Shown here: piece by piece, positions 54,564-63,702 of the stretch
Layout of the letters: each line of letters begins with the position of its first letter
Position numbering within the stretch: position 1 is the first letter of the stretch
NCBI GenBank assembly: GCA_963678395.1
Contig: OY782827.1
Span: 372,001 to 436,000, forward strand
DNA: 64,000 nucleotides
Direction: 5' to 3'
Origin: JAAYAE01 sp963678395
GTDB taxonomy: Bacteria; Bacillota; Negativicutes; Acidaminococcales; Acidaminococcaceae
Made by a program: the position numbers and the translations under genes
Notes under the pieces: generated by a model
Seen by the model: only the letters and a program-made list of their open reading frames with translations
Databases searched by the model: none
What the model was told of the DNA's origin: nothing

Positions 54564-54671
54564 AACCACAAGTCACACAGACTCTATCTTAGGAAGGGGC
54601 TGACATTCTGTTTTTAATGGACTGTAGTGGCTAAACTAGCAAGAAAAAATTCAGTTTTTGGAGGGATTAGA

Positions 54672-56653
54672 TTGCAGAAGATAGGCGTTTTTGTATGTTG
54701 GTGCGGAAGTAACATCGCCGCCACGGTTGATGTCGCTAAAGTTATCGAGAGCGTCAAAGCTATTCCCGACGTAGCGTTTGCTGCAGATTATCGCTATATG
54801 TGTTCTGAGGGTGGGCAAGAATTAATGCAAAATGCAATTCGTGAGCAGGGGTTAACACGAGTTGTGGTATGTGCCTGTTCTCCCAGAATGCACGAAGCTA
54901 CGTTTAGAAAAGCTGCGGAAGCGGCCGGACTTAATCCGTTTTTATTGGAAATTGCCAATATTCGTGAACAATGTTCTTGGGTCCATAAGGACAAAGCAGT
55001 AGCAACGGAAAAAGCTATTGCATTAGCTAAAGCCGCTATTGCCAAGGTTAGGTTTAACTCTCCTTTGCAGGCCGGTGAAAGTGAAGTAGTGAAAAGAGCC
55101 TTAGTTATTGGTGGTGGCATTGCAGGGATTCAAACTGCCTTGGATATTGCCGAAGCTGGTTACAAAGTTGATTTGGTGGAAAAAAAGCCGTCTATTGGTG
55201 GTAGAATGTCTCAGCTTGATAAGACTTTTCCAACTTTAGATTGTTCGGCTTGTATTTTGACACCTAAAATGGTAGATGTAGCGGCGCATCCCAATATATT
55301 TATACCTACAGTGAAATAGAAAAGGTTAGCGGCTATGTTGGACAATTTGAGGTTGATATTCGCAAGCGTGCACGCAGTGTTAAAGCTGATCTTTGCACAG
55401 GCTGCGGCGTGTGTCAGGATAAATGTCCTTCACATAAAACTCCTAATGAATTTAATCAGGGGCTTGATAATAGGAGCGCTATTTACATTACTTTTGCGCA
55501 GGCCGTCCCCAAAGTACCGGTTATTGATCGGGAGCATTGCTTGAAGTTCCAAACCGGAAAATGCGGTATTTGTGAAAAAGTTTGCCCATCCAAGGCTATT
55601 GATTATACGCAAGAGGACGAGATTATCACCCAAAAATACGGCGCTATTGTTTTAGCTACGGGATTTGAAACTATTGATTTGACCAAATTTGGTGAATATC
55701 AATATGATAAGAGCAAAGATGTTATTACTTCTTTGGAATTCGAACGTTTAACGAATGCGGCAGGTCCCACAGAAGGACATTTGCAACGTATGTCTGATGG
55801 CAAACAGCCTAAGCATGTGGTGTTTGTTTCCTGCGTGGGTTCTCGTGATGTATCAGGTCGTGGTAAAGAATATTGCTCTAAAATTTGCTGTATGTATACG
55901 GCTAAACAGGCCATGCTTACCAGAGAAAAATATCCTGATACTGACGTTACCGTATTTTACATTGATGTTCGTACTCCGGGAAAAGGTTTTGATGAGTTCT
56001 ATCGTCGTGCTGTGGAAGAATATAATGTGCACTATATCAAAGGTCAAGTTGGCAAGATTTTAGAACAAGGAGACCATTTGAAAGTATACGCTTCTGATGC
56101 TCTTTCTAATACACATATTGCTTTGGATGCTGATGTGGTAGTTTTGGCTACAGCTATTCAGCCTTCTGCTGATGCTAAGAAACTAGCTACCATGCTTACT
56201 GCTAGTATTGATACTAACAACTTCTTTACCGAAGCTCATGCTAAACTGCGTCCGGTGGAGAGTCCAACCGCAGGAGTGTTTTTATCCGGCGTGTGCCAAG
56301 GGCCCAAGGTCGTTCCGGAAACTGTTGCTCAAGCAGGGGCTGCGGTTGTTAAAGTTCTAGGCATCTTGTCTAAGGATAAATTGGCAACTAATCCTTGTGT
56401 GGCATATTGCAATGAGAGAATATGCAGTGGCTGCCTAGCTTGCGAAAATGTTTGTCCTTATGGTGCTATTGCCGGGGAAGAAAAAACGGTTATCAATCTT
56501 AACGGCAAACGCGAACAACGTGTTGTTTCTGTAGTTAATGTGGCCCTTTGCCAAGGTTGTGGAGCTTGTACTGTTGCTTGTCCTTGCGGAGCCATGGATT
56601 TAAATGGTTTTAGTAATAAACAAATCACGGCGGAGGTGGATGCAATATGCTAG
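54672..56653 (+). pseudogene. HdrA-like flavin/iron-sulfur subunit, frameshifted
   Basis: HdrA is the FAD subunit that bifurcates electrons in Hdr complexes. TTG start at 54672 with GGAGGG upstream: KIGVFVCWCGSNIA. First frame holds the Cys-rich N-terminal region (CACSPRMHEATFRKA), the FAD loop VIGGGIAGIQTALDIAEAGY and TLDCSACILTPKM, then stops at 55319 after HPNIFIPTVK. The next frame reads YTYSEIEKVSGYVGQFEVDI and goes to 56653 with four cluster motifs: CTGCGVCQDKCP, CGICEKVCP, CSGCLACENVCP, CQGCGACTVACP. One added base near 55298 would join them. Full length would be about 660 residues, normal for HdrA. Confidence 0.88.
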
Positions 56654-57099
56654 AAGCCGCCGCTTGAGAAAATACCAGTCATGAACCACTAATAGTGGCA
56701 TTTTGCTGCAATTGGTGTAGTTATGCTGGTGCTGATGGGGCAGGAACTGCTCGTAAAACTTATCCTGCTAATATTAAAATTATCAAAGTACCTTGCTCTT
56801 GCAGAGTTAACCCGCTTTTCATTTTGCGTGCGTTTTTGCGTGGCGCAGACGGTGTTATTCTTTGCGGTTGCCATCCAGGGGATTGTCACTATACTTCTGG
56901 GAACTACTATACTCGTCGCCGTATGAAACTACTGATGAATATGTTGAGTTTCTTGGGCATTGAAGAGGGCCGCATGCGTGTGGAATGGGTTAGTGCGGCC
57001 GAAGGCAACAAGTTTTCTGAAACAATGAATAGTTTTGCTGAGACCATCAAGGCCCTAGGAGAAAATGTAAAGTTGAGGGATCTGCGATGCAAAAAATAG
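56647..57099 (+). pseudogene. FlxD/MvhD-like [2Fe-2S] electron-transfer subunit with an in-frame TGA
   Basis: MvhD-type proteins pass electrons from the flavin module to HdrA. The natural start is the ATG at 56647, overlapping the hdrA stop, with CGGAGGTGG upstream: MLEAAA-stop-ENTSHEPLIVAFCCNWC. Codon 7 is TGA. After it the frame matches the family: FCCNWCSYAGADGAGTARKT, VPCSCRVNPLFILRAF, ILCGCHPGDCHYTSGNYYTR. A GTG at 56695 could restart translation but has no ribosome-binding site. 150 residues if read through. The TGA is probably a nonsense mutation. Confidence 0.82.
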
Positions 57100-58067
57100 C
57101 TGAATTGATTAAAAAAGAAGCAGAGAGCTTATTACAAGAAAAGAAAGTAACCGCTGTATTGGCTTGGCAGCCGGGTGAATTTTACTATGATAATTCTCCT
57201 GCTTATTTCACCTCGCCTGAACAACTAGATAAGTTGGTTTACAATGAATTTTGCCCGGCAAATTTAGGTAAATATTTAATGGCCGGCAGCAAGAAAAATG
57301 AAACTATGGCAATTTTTGCCAAACCTTGTGATACCTATGGTATTAATCAACTAATTAAAGACCATAGAGTAAAATGTGAACTCATCACCGTTATTGGTAT
57401 TCCCTGCTCAGGTATGATTGATATTAAAAAAATCAAAGCTCAAGGCGTTAAGGGTATTATTTCCGTGGCGGTTGAAGGAGAAGACGTTACAGTAAAAACT
57501 GCTTATGGAGATAAAACGTTCCAAAAGGCCGATATACTTCTTGCTAAATGCATGAGTTGTAAAGGCAGTGATTATATGATCGCTGATAAAGAACTGGGCG
57601 AAAAAATGGAAGTCAAATGTCAAAAACTGGATCCACTAGCAGGTGTAGCAAAATTGGAAGCTATGACCAGCAAAGAGCGTTTTGCTTTTTGGCAAGAAGA
57701 ACTTTCTAAATGTATTCGCTGTAATGCTTGTCGGGATATTTGCCCGGCTTGTAGTTGTGAACAGTGTATTTTTGATAATCAAGAGGCAGCAGTTGCCGGT
57801 AAAGCCAGTGCTAATAGTGCGGAAGAGCAAATGTTCCATATTATTCGTGCCTATCATGTGGCAGGACGGTGTGTAGGCTGTGGCGAGTGTGCTAGAGTCT
57901 GCCCTCAGGGCATTCAATTGGGACTTTTAAACACTAAATTCAGCAAAGACATTAGCATGTTTTATGGCAAATACCAACCTGGTGCTGATACAGACAGCAA
58001 GGCACCTCTTGTTGACTACAAATTTGATGACGTTGAGCCGACTATCTCGGCGAAAGGGGTGAGATAG
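57087..58067 (+). CDS. FlxC-like iron-sulfur protein
   Basis: 326 residues. N-terminal ~200 residues have a possible cluster- or flavin-related region (FAKPCDTYGINQLI, GIPCSGMIDIKKI, AKCMSCKGSDYM), reminiscent of the FrhB family. The C-terminal half has two ferredoxin motifs, CIRCNACRDICPACSCEQC and CVGCGECARVCPQG. Position between flxD and flxB in a Flx-type cluster (FlxABCD, known from Desulfovibrio) supports the name. Overlaps flxD by 13 bases, next gene one base on. Intact. Confidence 0.78.
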   Translation: MQKIAELIKKEAESLLQEKKVTAVLAWQPGEFYYDNSPAYFTSPEQLDKLVYNEFCPANLGKYLMAGSKKNETMAIFAKPCDTYGINQLIKDHRVKCELITVIGIPCSGMIDIKKIKAQGVKGIISVAVEGEDVTVKTAYGDKTFQKADILLAKCMSCKGSDYMIADKELGEKMEVKCQKLDPLAGVAKLEAMTSKERFAFWQEELSKCIRCNACRDICPACSCEQCIFDNQEAAVAGKASANSAEEQMFHIIRAYHVAGRCVGCGECARVCPQGIQLGLLNTKFSKDISMFYGKYQPGADTDSKAPLVDYKFDDVEPTISAKGVR

Positions 58068-58068
58068 T

Positions 58069-59097
58069 ATGCTAAAAATTAATAAAGCCAAATGGCCGGA
58101 ACTTTTTGCGGCACTGTCTGCTCAGGGAACTTTGTATTTACCGGCTGAAGCAGATGGTAAGGTGGATTTTACTGTTTGGCAAGATGGTACTGAAGTTGAT
58201 TTGCAAGCAACTCAAACAGCGAAATCTATTAAAAACATTTTCTTTCCGCAAGTAGAAAATTTATTGGACTTTAAAACCGATGGTCTTAAGCTTTCCGTAG
58301 AACAAAGAATGTTACCGGAAGCAGCAACCATCGCCTTTGGCGTACGCGGTTGTGATGTAAGGAGCTTTGAGGTATTAGACAAAGTATTTCTTAAAGATCC
58401 TGTAGATACTTTCTATAAAGCTAGAAGAGAAAACTGTACAATTATTGCGTTGGCTTGCAGCGCTCCTGATGAAACCTGTTTTTGCGGTACCTTTGCTATT
58501 GATGCTACAAACCCCGGTGGTGATGTTACTACTTGGCTAGTAGGCGATGAATTATTTTGGCAGGCTAATACGGACAAATGCAGCGAACTAACAGAAACAA
58601 TAAAAACCCTATTGGTGGAGGGTGACGCGGCAGAAGTTGCTGCGCAACAAAAAGCTACCAAGGAAATTATGGCTAAAATGCCCTTAGCGGATTTCAAAAT
58701 TGCTGCTAAAATTCCGGCAGAACAAGAAAAAGTATTTAACTCTACGGTATGGCAGGAATTAAGTGGAACTTGCTTATCTTGTTGTGCCTGTACTTATGTG
58801 TGTCCTACCTGCCATTGCTATGATGTGCGAGACTTTGAAGTGGATAACAAAGTAGAGCGTTTCCGTTGTTGGGATTCTTGTATGTGTAAGGATTTCACTA
58901 AAATGGCGGCTGTTAATCCAAGAGTTAGCCGTTTGGAACGTTTCCGTCAGCGCTATATGCATAAACTAGTTTACTTCCCAGAAAATAACGAAGGAACTTT
59001 TGCCTGTGTGGGTTGTGGCCGCTGCTTGCAGAAATGTCCGGTTAATCTAAATATTGTAAAAGTAGCCAAAGCATTGGAGGTAGCTAAAGATGTGTAA
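58069..59097 (+). CDS. FlxB/AsrA-like iron-sulfur protein
   Basis: 342 residues, similar to anaerobic sulfite reductase subunit A and hydrogenase-associated ferredoxins. GVRGCDVRSFEVLDKVFL and ALACSAPDETCFCGTF are typical; the C-terminal third carries CLSCCACTYVCPTCHCYD and CVGCGRCLQKCPVNLNIV, two [4Fe-4S] sites. Likely relays electrons between the NADH-oxidising FlxA and the rest. Overlaps flxA by eight bases. Intact. Confidence 0.82.
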   Translation: MLKINKAKWPELFAALSAQGTLYLPAEADGKVDFTVWQDGTEVDLQATQTAKSIKNIFFPQVENLLDFKTDGLKLSVEQRMLPEAATIAFGVRGCDVRSFEVLDKVFLKDPVDTFYKARRENCTIIALACSAPDETCFCGTFAIDATNPGGDVTTWLVGDELFWQANTDKCSELTETIKTLLVEGDAAEVAAQQKATKEIMAKMPLADFKIAAKIPAEQEKVFNSTVWQELSGTCLSCCACTYVCPTCHCYDVRDFEVDNKVERFRCWDSCMCKDFTKMAAVNPRVSRLERFRQRYMHKLVYFPENNEGTFACVGCGRCLQKCPVNLNIVKVAKALEVAKDV

Positions 59098-59932
59098 TTG
59101 TGGAAGCAAAGATGTTTTAACACCGCAAATTGGCGTTGTTACTGAAATTCGGACAGAGACCTCAGATGTTAAGACTTTTCGTATTGAAAAACCTGAAGGT
59201 GGGAAGGTTTTCGATTTTATGCCAGGTCAGTGTGCTATGCTAAGTGCTCCCGGTATGGGCGAAGCAATTTTTTCTATTACCTCTTCTCCTACCACGAAAG
59301 ATTATATGGAATTTAGTATTAAACGCTGCGGCGAGATTACAGATTATTTACATGCTATGGAAGTAGGTCAGCAAATTGCTATTCGCGGACCTTACGGTAA
59401 AAGTTTCCCGGTGACTACGGATGCTTTGAAACATAAAGACCTTATTTTTATTGCCGGTGGTATTGGGTTAGCACCGCTACATTCGGTTATAGATTACATG
59501 CTGGCCAATCGCGCAGACTACGGTTCTATTGACGTAGTTTATGGTGCTCGCAGTAAAGAAGATTTCGTGGATTACAAAGAGCTGAGCGAAGTTTGGCCAC
59601 AAGAAAAAAATACAAAAGTGCATTTAACTATTGATAGAGCTCAAGAAGGCTGGACCGGAAATGTGGGGTTTGTACCCCAGTTTTTGAAGGATTTAAAATT
59701 CACTCCTGACAAAACCGTTTTGCTTTGCGGACCTCCAATTATGATTAAACTTTGTTTGGCAACTCTTATTGAAATGGGATTTGAGAAAACTCAAGTTTAC
59801 ACTACGCTTGAATTCAGGATGAAATGTGGCGTAGGCAAATGCGGACGTTGTAATGTAGGAAATAAATATGTTTGCAAGGACGGACCGGTATTTCGTTGTG
59901 ACGAGATTGACGAATTACCAGATGAATATTGA
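59090..59932 (+). CDS. FlxA/AsrB-like FAD- and NAD(P)-binding oxidoreductase
   Basis: 280 residues of the ferredoxin-NADP-reductase fold: FAD part RTETSDVKTFRIEKP and IFSITSSPTTKDYMEFSIKR, NAD part LIFIAGGIGLAPLHSVIDYM and VLLCGPPIMIKLCL, and a C-terminal [2Fe-2S] cluster FRMKCGVGKCGRCNVGNKYVC. Same plan as AsrB and PyrK. In a Flx-Hdr complex it takes electrons from NADH. GGAGGTAGC upstream inside flxB. Intact. Confidence 0.88.
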   Translation: MCNCGSKDVLTPQIGVVTEIRTETSDVKTFRIEKPEGGKVFDFMPGQCAMLSAPGMGEAIFSITSSPTTKDYMEFSIKRCGEITDYLHAMEVGQQIAIRGPYGKSFPVTTDALKHKDLIFIAGGIGLAPLHSVIDYMLANRADYGSIDVVYGARSKEDFVDYKELSEVWPQEKNTKVHLTIDRAQEGWTGNVGFVPQFLKDLKFTPDKTVLLCGPPIMIKLCLATLIEMGFEKTQVYTTLEFRMKCGVGKCGRCNVGNKYVCKDGPVFRCDEIDELPDEY

Positions 59933-60023
59933 GGAAAGATTGCGGATATAATCTTTCTAACCTTGAAGTGTAGTGTGTGGAGCTTAAAGGTCCACAATTT
60001 CAAAACAATAGGAGGTTGGCCAA

Positions 60024-60698
60024 ATGCAAGAAATGGTAGAAGTCTTTTTACTAGGTAAGAAGTATACTGTGCCAGCGGAGCTTACCATTATGGACGCTAT
60101 GGAATATGCCGGGTACAAACTGGTACGTGGCTGTGGTTGTCGCAGTGGGTTTTGCGGAGCATGTGCGGTAGTTTATCGTATCAAAGGTACAACGGAAATC
60201 AAAGTTTGTTTATCTTGTCAAACTAAAATTGAAACTGGTATGTGTGTGGGACAAATTGTATCTTATCCTACCAACAAGCGGACTTTTGATATTGAAGAAA
60301 TCAAACCGACAGAAAATATCATGGGGCAGCTTTATCCGGAAATTTATAGTTGTATTGGCTGTAATGCTTGTACTAAAGGCTGTCCACAGGGTCTTAACGT
60401 TATGCAGTACATTGCTTATGCTCAACGTGGCGAATACGAGCGTTGCGCCCACGAATCTTTTGACTGCGTAGGTTGTAATATTTGCGCTTCTAGATGTCCG
60501 GCACAGATTACTCATAGTGCGGTAGGTCTTTTGGCTCGTCGCTTAACCGGTAAATATATTGCTCCTAAATGTGAGCATTTAGAGAAAAGAGTAAAAGAAA
60601 TTGAAGATGGTAAGTGGGAGCCGGAATTAGAAAAATTAATGACGAAACCTATGGCTGATATTCAAGACTTATACAATCATCGGGAAATAGAAAAGTAG
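60024..60698 (+). CDS. frdB: Fumarate reductase/succinate dehydrogenase-type iron-sulfur subunit
   Basis: 224 residues. N-terminal plant-type [2Fe-2S] ferredoxin with RGCGCRSGFCGACAVVY and a later Cys (CLSC); then two [4Fe-4S]-type motifs CIGCNACTKGCPQG and CVGCNICASRCPAQ. No membrane anchor genes (frdC/D) follow, so the enzyme is probably soluble, like the thiol:fumarate reductase TfrAB of methanogens. Immediately after the Flx genes, with AGGAGG upstream. Intact. Confidence 0.87.
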   Translation: MQEMVEVFLLGKKYTVPAELTIMDAMEYAGYKLVRGCGCRSGFCGACAVVYRIKGTTEIKVCLSCQTKIETGMCVGQIVSYPTNKRTFDIEEIKPTENIMGQLYPEIYSCIGCNACTKGCPQGLNVMQYIAYAQRGEYERCAHESFDCVGCNICASRCPAQITHSAVGLLARRLTGKYIAPKCEHLEKRVKEIEDGKWEPELEKLMTKPMADIQDLYNHREIEK

Positions 60699-60711
60699 AG
60701 GAGGGTTGCAC

Positions 60712-62328
60712 ATGTATACGCAAGAAATGTTAGATTCAATCAAAAATGTTGAAAAAAACAAGAAGCGAAAGATTGCATACGACTCTTCGACGCATGGCTG
60801 CTGATGAAAAGGATAAGCTTTTGCAAGAATACCATCCTGATTATCGCACTACCGGATTTAAAGATATTCTGGTAGGCCCCAACAAAGGGCAAAAAGCACC
60901 GTCAGAATTGACTGATTTGTTACAAGCCCACAGTCGTTTGACCGGCAAACAGGTAGATTTAGATGTGGTTGATTATGATGTTGACGTGCTAATCATCGGC
61001 GGCGGCGGAGCAGGTTCTTCAGCTGCAATTGAAGCAGATAAAGCCGGTGCTACGGTCTTACAAGTAACTAAATTACGTATGGGTGATGCTAACACCATGA
61101 TGGCTGAAGGCGGCATTCAAGGCGCAGATAAAGAAAATGATTCGCCGGCAGTTCATTATTTGGATGCTTTGGGTGGTGGTCACTTTTCCAATAGACCGGA
61201 GCTTTTAAAACGCTTGGTTAATGACGGTCCTTTAGCTATTAAATGGCTAAGTGATTTAGGCGTAATGTTTGACAAAAAAACTGATGGCACTATGATTACT
61301 ACTCATGGTGGTGGTACTTCTCGCAAACGTATGCACGCTGCAGCTGATTATAGTGGTGCAGAAATAATGCGTGTGGTGCGTGACGAAGTACAAAACCGCG
61401 GTATTACTACGATCGATTTTGCTCCGGCAATAGAACTTATTTTGGATGATGAAGGAAAAGCTTCTGGTGCTGTTCTTATGAACTTTGACACCGGCGAATA
61501 TTTTGTTGTTAAGGCTAAAACAGTAATTATCGCAACAGGTGGCGCAGGTCGTTTGCATTACCAAGGTTTTCCTGCTTCTAATCATTATGGTGCTACTGCT
61601 GATGGTTTAGTTTTGGGTTATCGCGTGGGTGCTGAATTACTTTATCAAGATGCTATACAATATCATCCTACGGGTGTTGCTATCCGTCACAGATTTTTGG
61701 CGCTTTGGTAACAGAAAAAGTTCGTTCTTTGGGCGCACAGCTTATAAATAGGGATGGCATTGCTTTCATGAATCCTTTGGAAACCAGGGATGTTGCTGCC
61801 GCTTCTATTATCCGCGAATGTTCCACTAATAAAGAAGGAGTACCGGCTTTGGATGGTGGCAGTGCTGTATGGCTGGATACTCCTATGATTGATGAACTTC
61901 GTGGAGAAGGAACTATTGAAAAAGGTATTCCCGGTATGCTTCGTATGTATGCTAAATTTGGCATTGACTTGCGTAAACAACCAATCCTTGTTTATCCTAC
62001 ACTACACTATCAAAATGGTGGTTTATTAATTCATCCGGATGGTGAAACTACTAACGTTAAGAACCTGTTTGTAGCAGGGGAAGCAGTTGGTGGCATTCAT
62101 GGTAAGAATAGATTAATGGGTAACTCTCTTTTAGATATCATTGTTTTTGGCCGTATTGCCGGCAAGAGTGCCGCAGCGCGGGCTAAAGAAACTAAAACAG
62201 GGAAACTTACTTTGGCTCATGTAGAAAAATTCGAAAAATCTCTAGCGGATGCCGGTGTGGAAACGGATAAGGTTAGTCCGTTGTTGTTGCCGACTTATAC
62301 GCATGGGCGGACTCCTCGCAAGTCCTAA
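60712..62328 (+). pseudogene. Fumarate reductase-type flavoprotein, two frameshifts
   Basis: Catalytic FAD subunit partner of frdB. ATG 60712 (GAGGAGGG upstream) reads YTQEMLDSIKNVEK; dropping one A from the seven-A run at 60752-60758 joins it to TRSERLHTTLRRMAADEKD. The main frame has the FAD loop VLIIGGGGAGSSAAIEADKA, MAEGGIQGA, THGGGTSRKRMHAA and AIQYHPTGVA. A second break near 61690 (adding one T gives GVAYPSQIFGALVTEKV) leads to the last part with GRLRMY-like AKFGIDLRKQPILVYPTLHY QNGGL, and GGIHGKNRLMGNSLLD. The final ten residues (YTHGRTPRKS) look foreign, where structured intergenic sequence begins. An ATG at 60746 could bypass the first break. Confidence 0.85.
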
Positions 62329-62540
62329 CTATCGCGAGAGGAACAATATGCGGGCATATGCTTCATCACAGTTTGCGCTTCCTGCGTCCACGTACGCGGT
62401 TGTACGTGTTCCTTGAAATGCGCACTGTTCTTCGCCTCTACCCACATCTTGTTCCTCTCGTATTTTTTGAGAGAAATTAGATGTTAAGCAGCTTCGGTCT
62501 TTCGCGTCACTAATGCCTTCTCGGCCGTCTCACATTTTGG
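62325..62540. other. GC-richer structured island after frdA with a possible 40-codon frame
   Basis: Richer in G+C than its surroundings. CGAGAGGAACAA (62335-62346) pairs perfectly with TTGTTCCTCTCG (62449-62460) over a ~100-base loop that holds a smaller hairpin ACGTAC...GTACGT (62390-62407); T residues follow the outer stem. On the minus strand ATG at 62447 opens a 40-residue frame (MWVEAKNSAHFKEHVQPRTW...) to 62325 with GAGAGGAAC upstream. A second block at 62490-62530 reads ALVTRKTEAA on the minus strand. It may be a dispersed intergenic repeat, a small RNA or a tiny gene. Confidence 0.4.
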
Positions 62541-62621
62541 AAGAATATAAAGAGAAAAATATTTTAAGGGAAAAGTGTCGGATAAAGAGATAGAGAGAAA
62601 TATAAAAAAATATAAAAATAA

Positions 62622-62655
62622 CAAGAAGGGTTCCATTTGGGAACCCTTCTTGTGT
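62622..62655 (+). terminator. Terminator before the small secreted-protein gene
   Basis: ACAAGAAGGGTTCC / GGAACCCTTCTTGT around ATTTG, 14-bp perfect stem; the T-tract after it is weak. Confidence 0.75.
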
Positions 62656-62700
62656 TGTATAATAGTATTAAGATAAAAACACTAAAAAGAGGTTATGGTC

Positions 62701-63105
62701 ATGAAAAAAAGTACAATGGTTTTAGTAGCAGCATTACTGGCTTGCAAATATGGGTATACGAGTATAGCTTCCGCGGAAAATATTCCTGCGAAAGGCACAA
62801 TCCCTGTCATTAAGCTTACCGCGAGCAATGAAGAACTTCATAATGAGATTTTCAAACGCTATGATTTTGTAAAAAATAATTATCAAGAGCTGAATAAACT
62901 TATTGCTGATAAGAAGTTGGACACAATAGCTAGTATTAATATGTCCGATAATTTGCAATATTTGAAATTCTATATAGCATTATTGGAAGCACGTTTTCTC
63001 AATGAAAAATTCAAGAACGAACAAACAGCAGAAGCTCTAGAAAAACTAGATGCTAGCAAGGCCTTTTTACTTAAGACCATGCAGGAAGCCAGATTGGTTG
63101 AATAG
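62701..63105 (+). CDS. Small exported protein of unknown function
   Basis: 134 residues. Signal peptide KKSTMVLVAALLACKYGYTS, cleavage probably after ASA; a Cys in the hydrophobic core is not a clear lipobox. The mature part is helical and charged (NEELHNEIFKRYDFVKNNYQ, EALEKLDASKAFLLKTMQEA), likely a periplasmic coiled-coil. No family recognised. ATG at 62701 has AGAGG eight bases upstream; ATG at 62695 is too near it. Confidence 0.75.
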   Translation: MKKSTMVLVAALLACKYGYTSIASAENIPAKGTIPVIKLTASNEELHNEIFKRYDFVKNNYQELNKLIADKKLDTIASINMSDNLQYLKFYIALLEARFLNEKFKNEQTAEALEKLDASKAFLLKTMQEARLVE

Positions 63106-63119
63106 ATAGAAAATAAAAT

Positions 63120-63158
63120 AAGAGGATAATGCTCCGTTGGGGGTGTTGTCCTCTCTTT
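63120..63158 (+). terminator. Terminator
   Basis: AGAGGATAATGCTCC / GGGGTGTTGTCCTCT with G-T pairs and one mismatch, GTTG loop, then T residues. Confidence 0.7.
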
Positions 63159-63587
63159 TTATGGGACATATTTTTGTTTTTTCTTTAGTTCAATTGTATT
63201 TAAGACTTTTTTAACATAAATATCCAATCTTTTCTTGATATCGTTTTCCCAAAATCTCAATACAATCCAGTCCATATCTCGTAAAGTAATGGTTACATCT
63301 AAATCATGTTCTTTATTACGTTTTATTTTATTATTCCAATACTTAGCATTATTTTCAAAGATTTTTTCGGAAAAGTTCTTTCCATGCCAAAATTCACCAT
63401 CACAGAAAATTGCAATTTTATATTTAGTAATAGCAATATCTGGTATTCCAGGAATTTTTTTATAATTTTTGCGATAACGGATGCCATATTGCCATAATGT
63501 TTTACGCAATAATAATTCTATGGTAGTATCTTTACCTTTGTTTGCCTTCATGGCTTTATGGCGTTGATTTGGTGTCAAGCAGTCCAT
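63159..63587 (-). CDS. vsr: Very short patch repair (Vsr) endonuclease
   Basis: 142 residues. Vsr nicks DNA at T:G mismatches caused by deamination of 5-methylcytosine. Family blocks: CLTPNQRHKAMKANKGKDTT, LLRKTLWQYGIRYRKN, IPGIPDIAITKYKIAIFCDG EFWHG (catalytic Asp and His region), and WNNKIKRNKEHD. ATG at 63587 starts MDCLTPNQR as in relatives. Vsr usually sits beside a cytosine-5 methyltransferase; the divergent gene is a restriction enzyme, so a methylase likely lies past the right edge. Confidence 0.9.
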   Translation of the reverse strand: MDCLTPNQRHKAMKANKGKDTTIELLLRKTLWQYGIRYRKNYKKIPGIPDIAITKYKIAIFCDGEFWHGKNFSEKIFENNAKYWNNKIKRNKEHDLDVTITLRDMDWIVLRFWENDIKKRLDIYVKKVLNTIELKKKQKYVP

Positions 63588-63646
63588 GATTTTCGCCTCT
63601 TTTGTAAGTATATGCAAATATTATGTAATTATAAAGACGTTTATAG

Positions 63647-63675
63647 TTGTCGGTCATAACTGGATGTAGTATAAT
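63647..63675 (+). promoter_or_regulatory. Promoter of the restriction endonuclease gene
   Basis: TTGTCG (63647-63652), 17-base spacer, TATAAT (63670-63675); start codon 28 bases later. Confidence 0.65.
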
Positions 63676-63702
63676 TAAAATGTCAAAAAGGGGTGCTTTG
63701 TA

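Noticed and set aside
55290..55330. Programmed frameshift in hdrA
   Set aside because: No slippery heptamer or downstream structure was seen, and HdrA is normally one frame.
56665..56667. Selenocysteine codon in flxD
   Set aside because: MvhD-type proteins have no Cys or Sec at this N-terminal position, the small CCACT-AAT-AGTGG hairpin further on is not a convincing SECIS, and no sel genes are visible.
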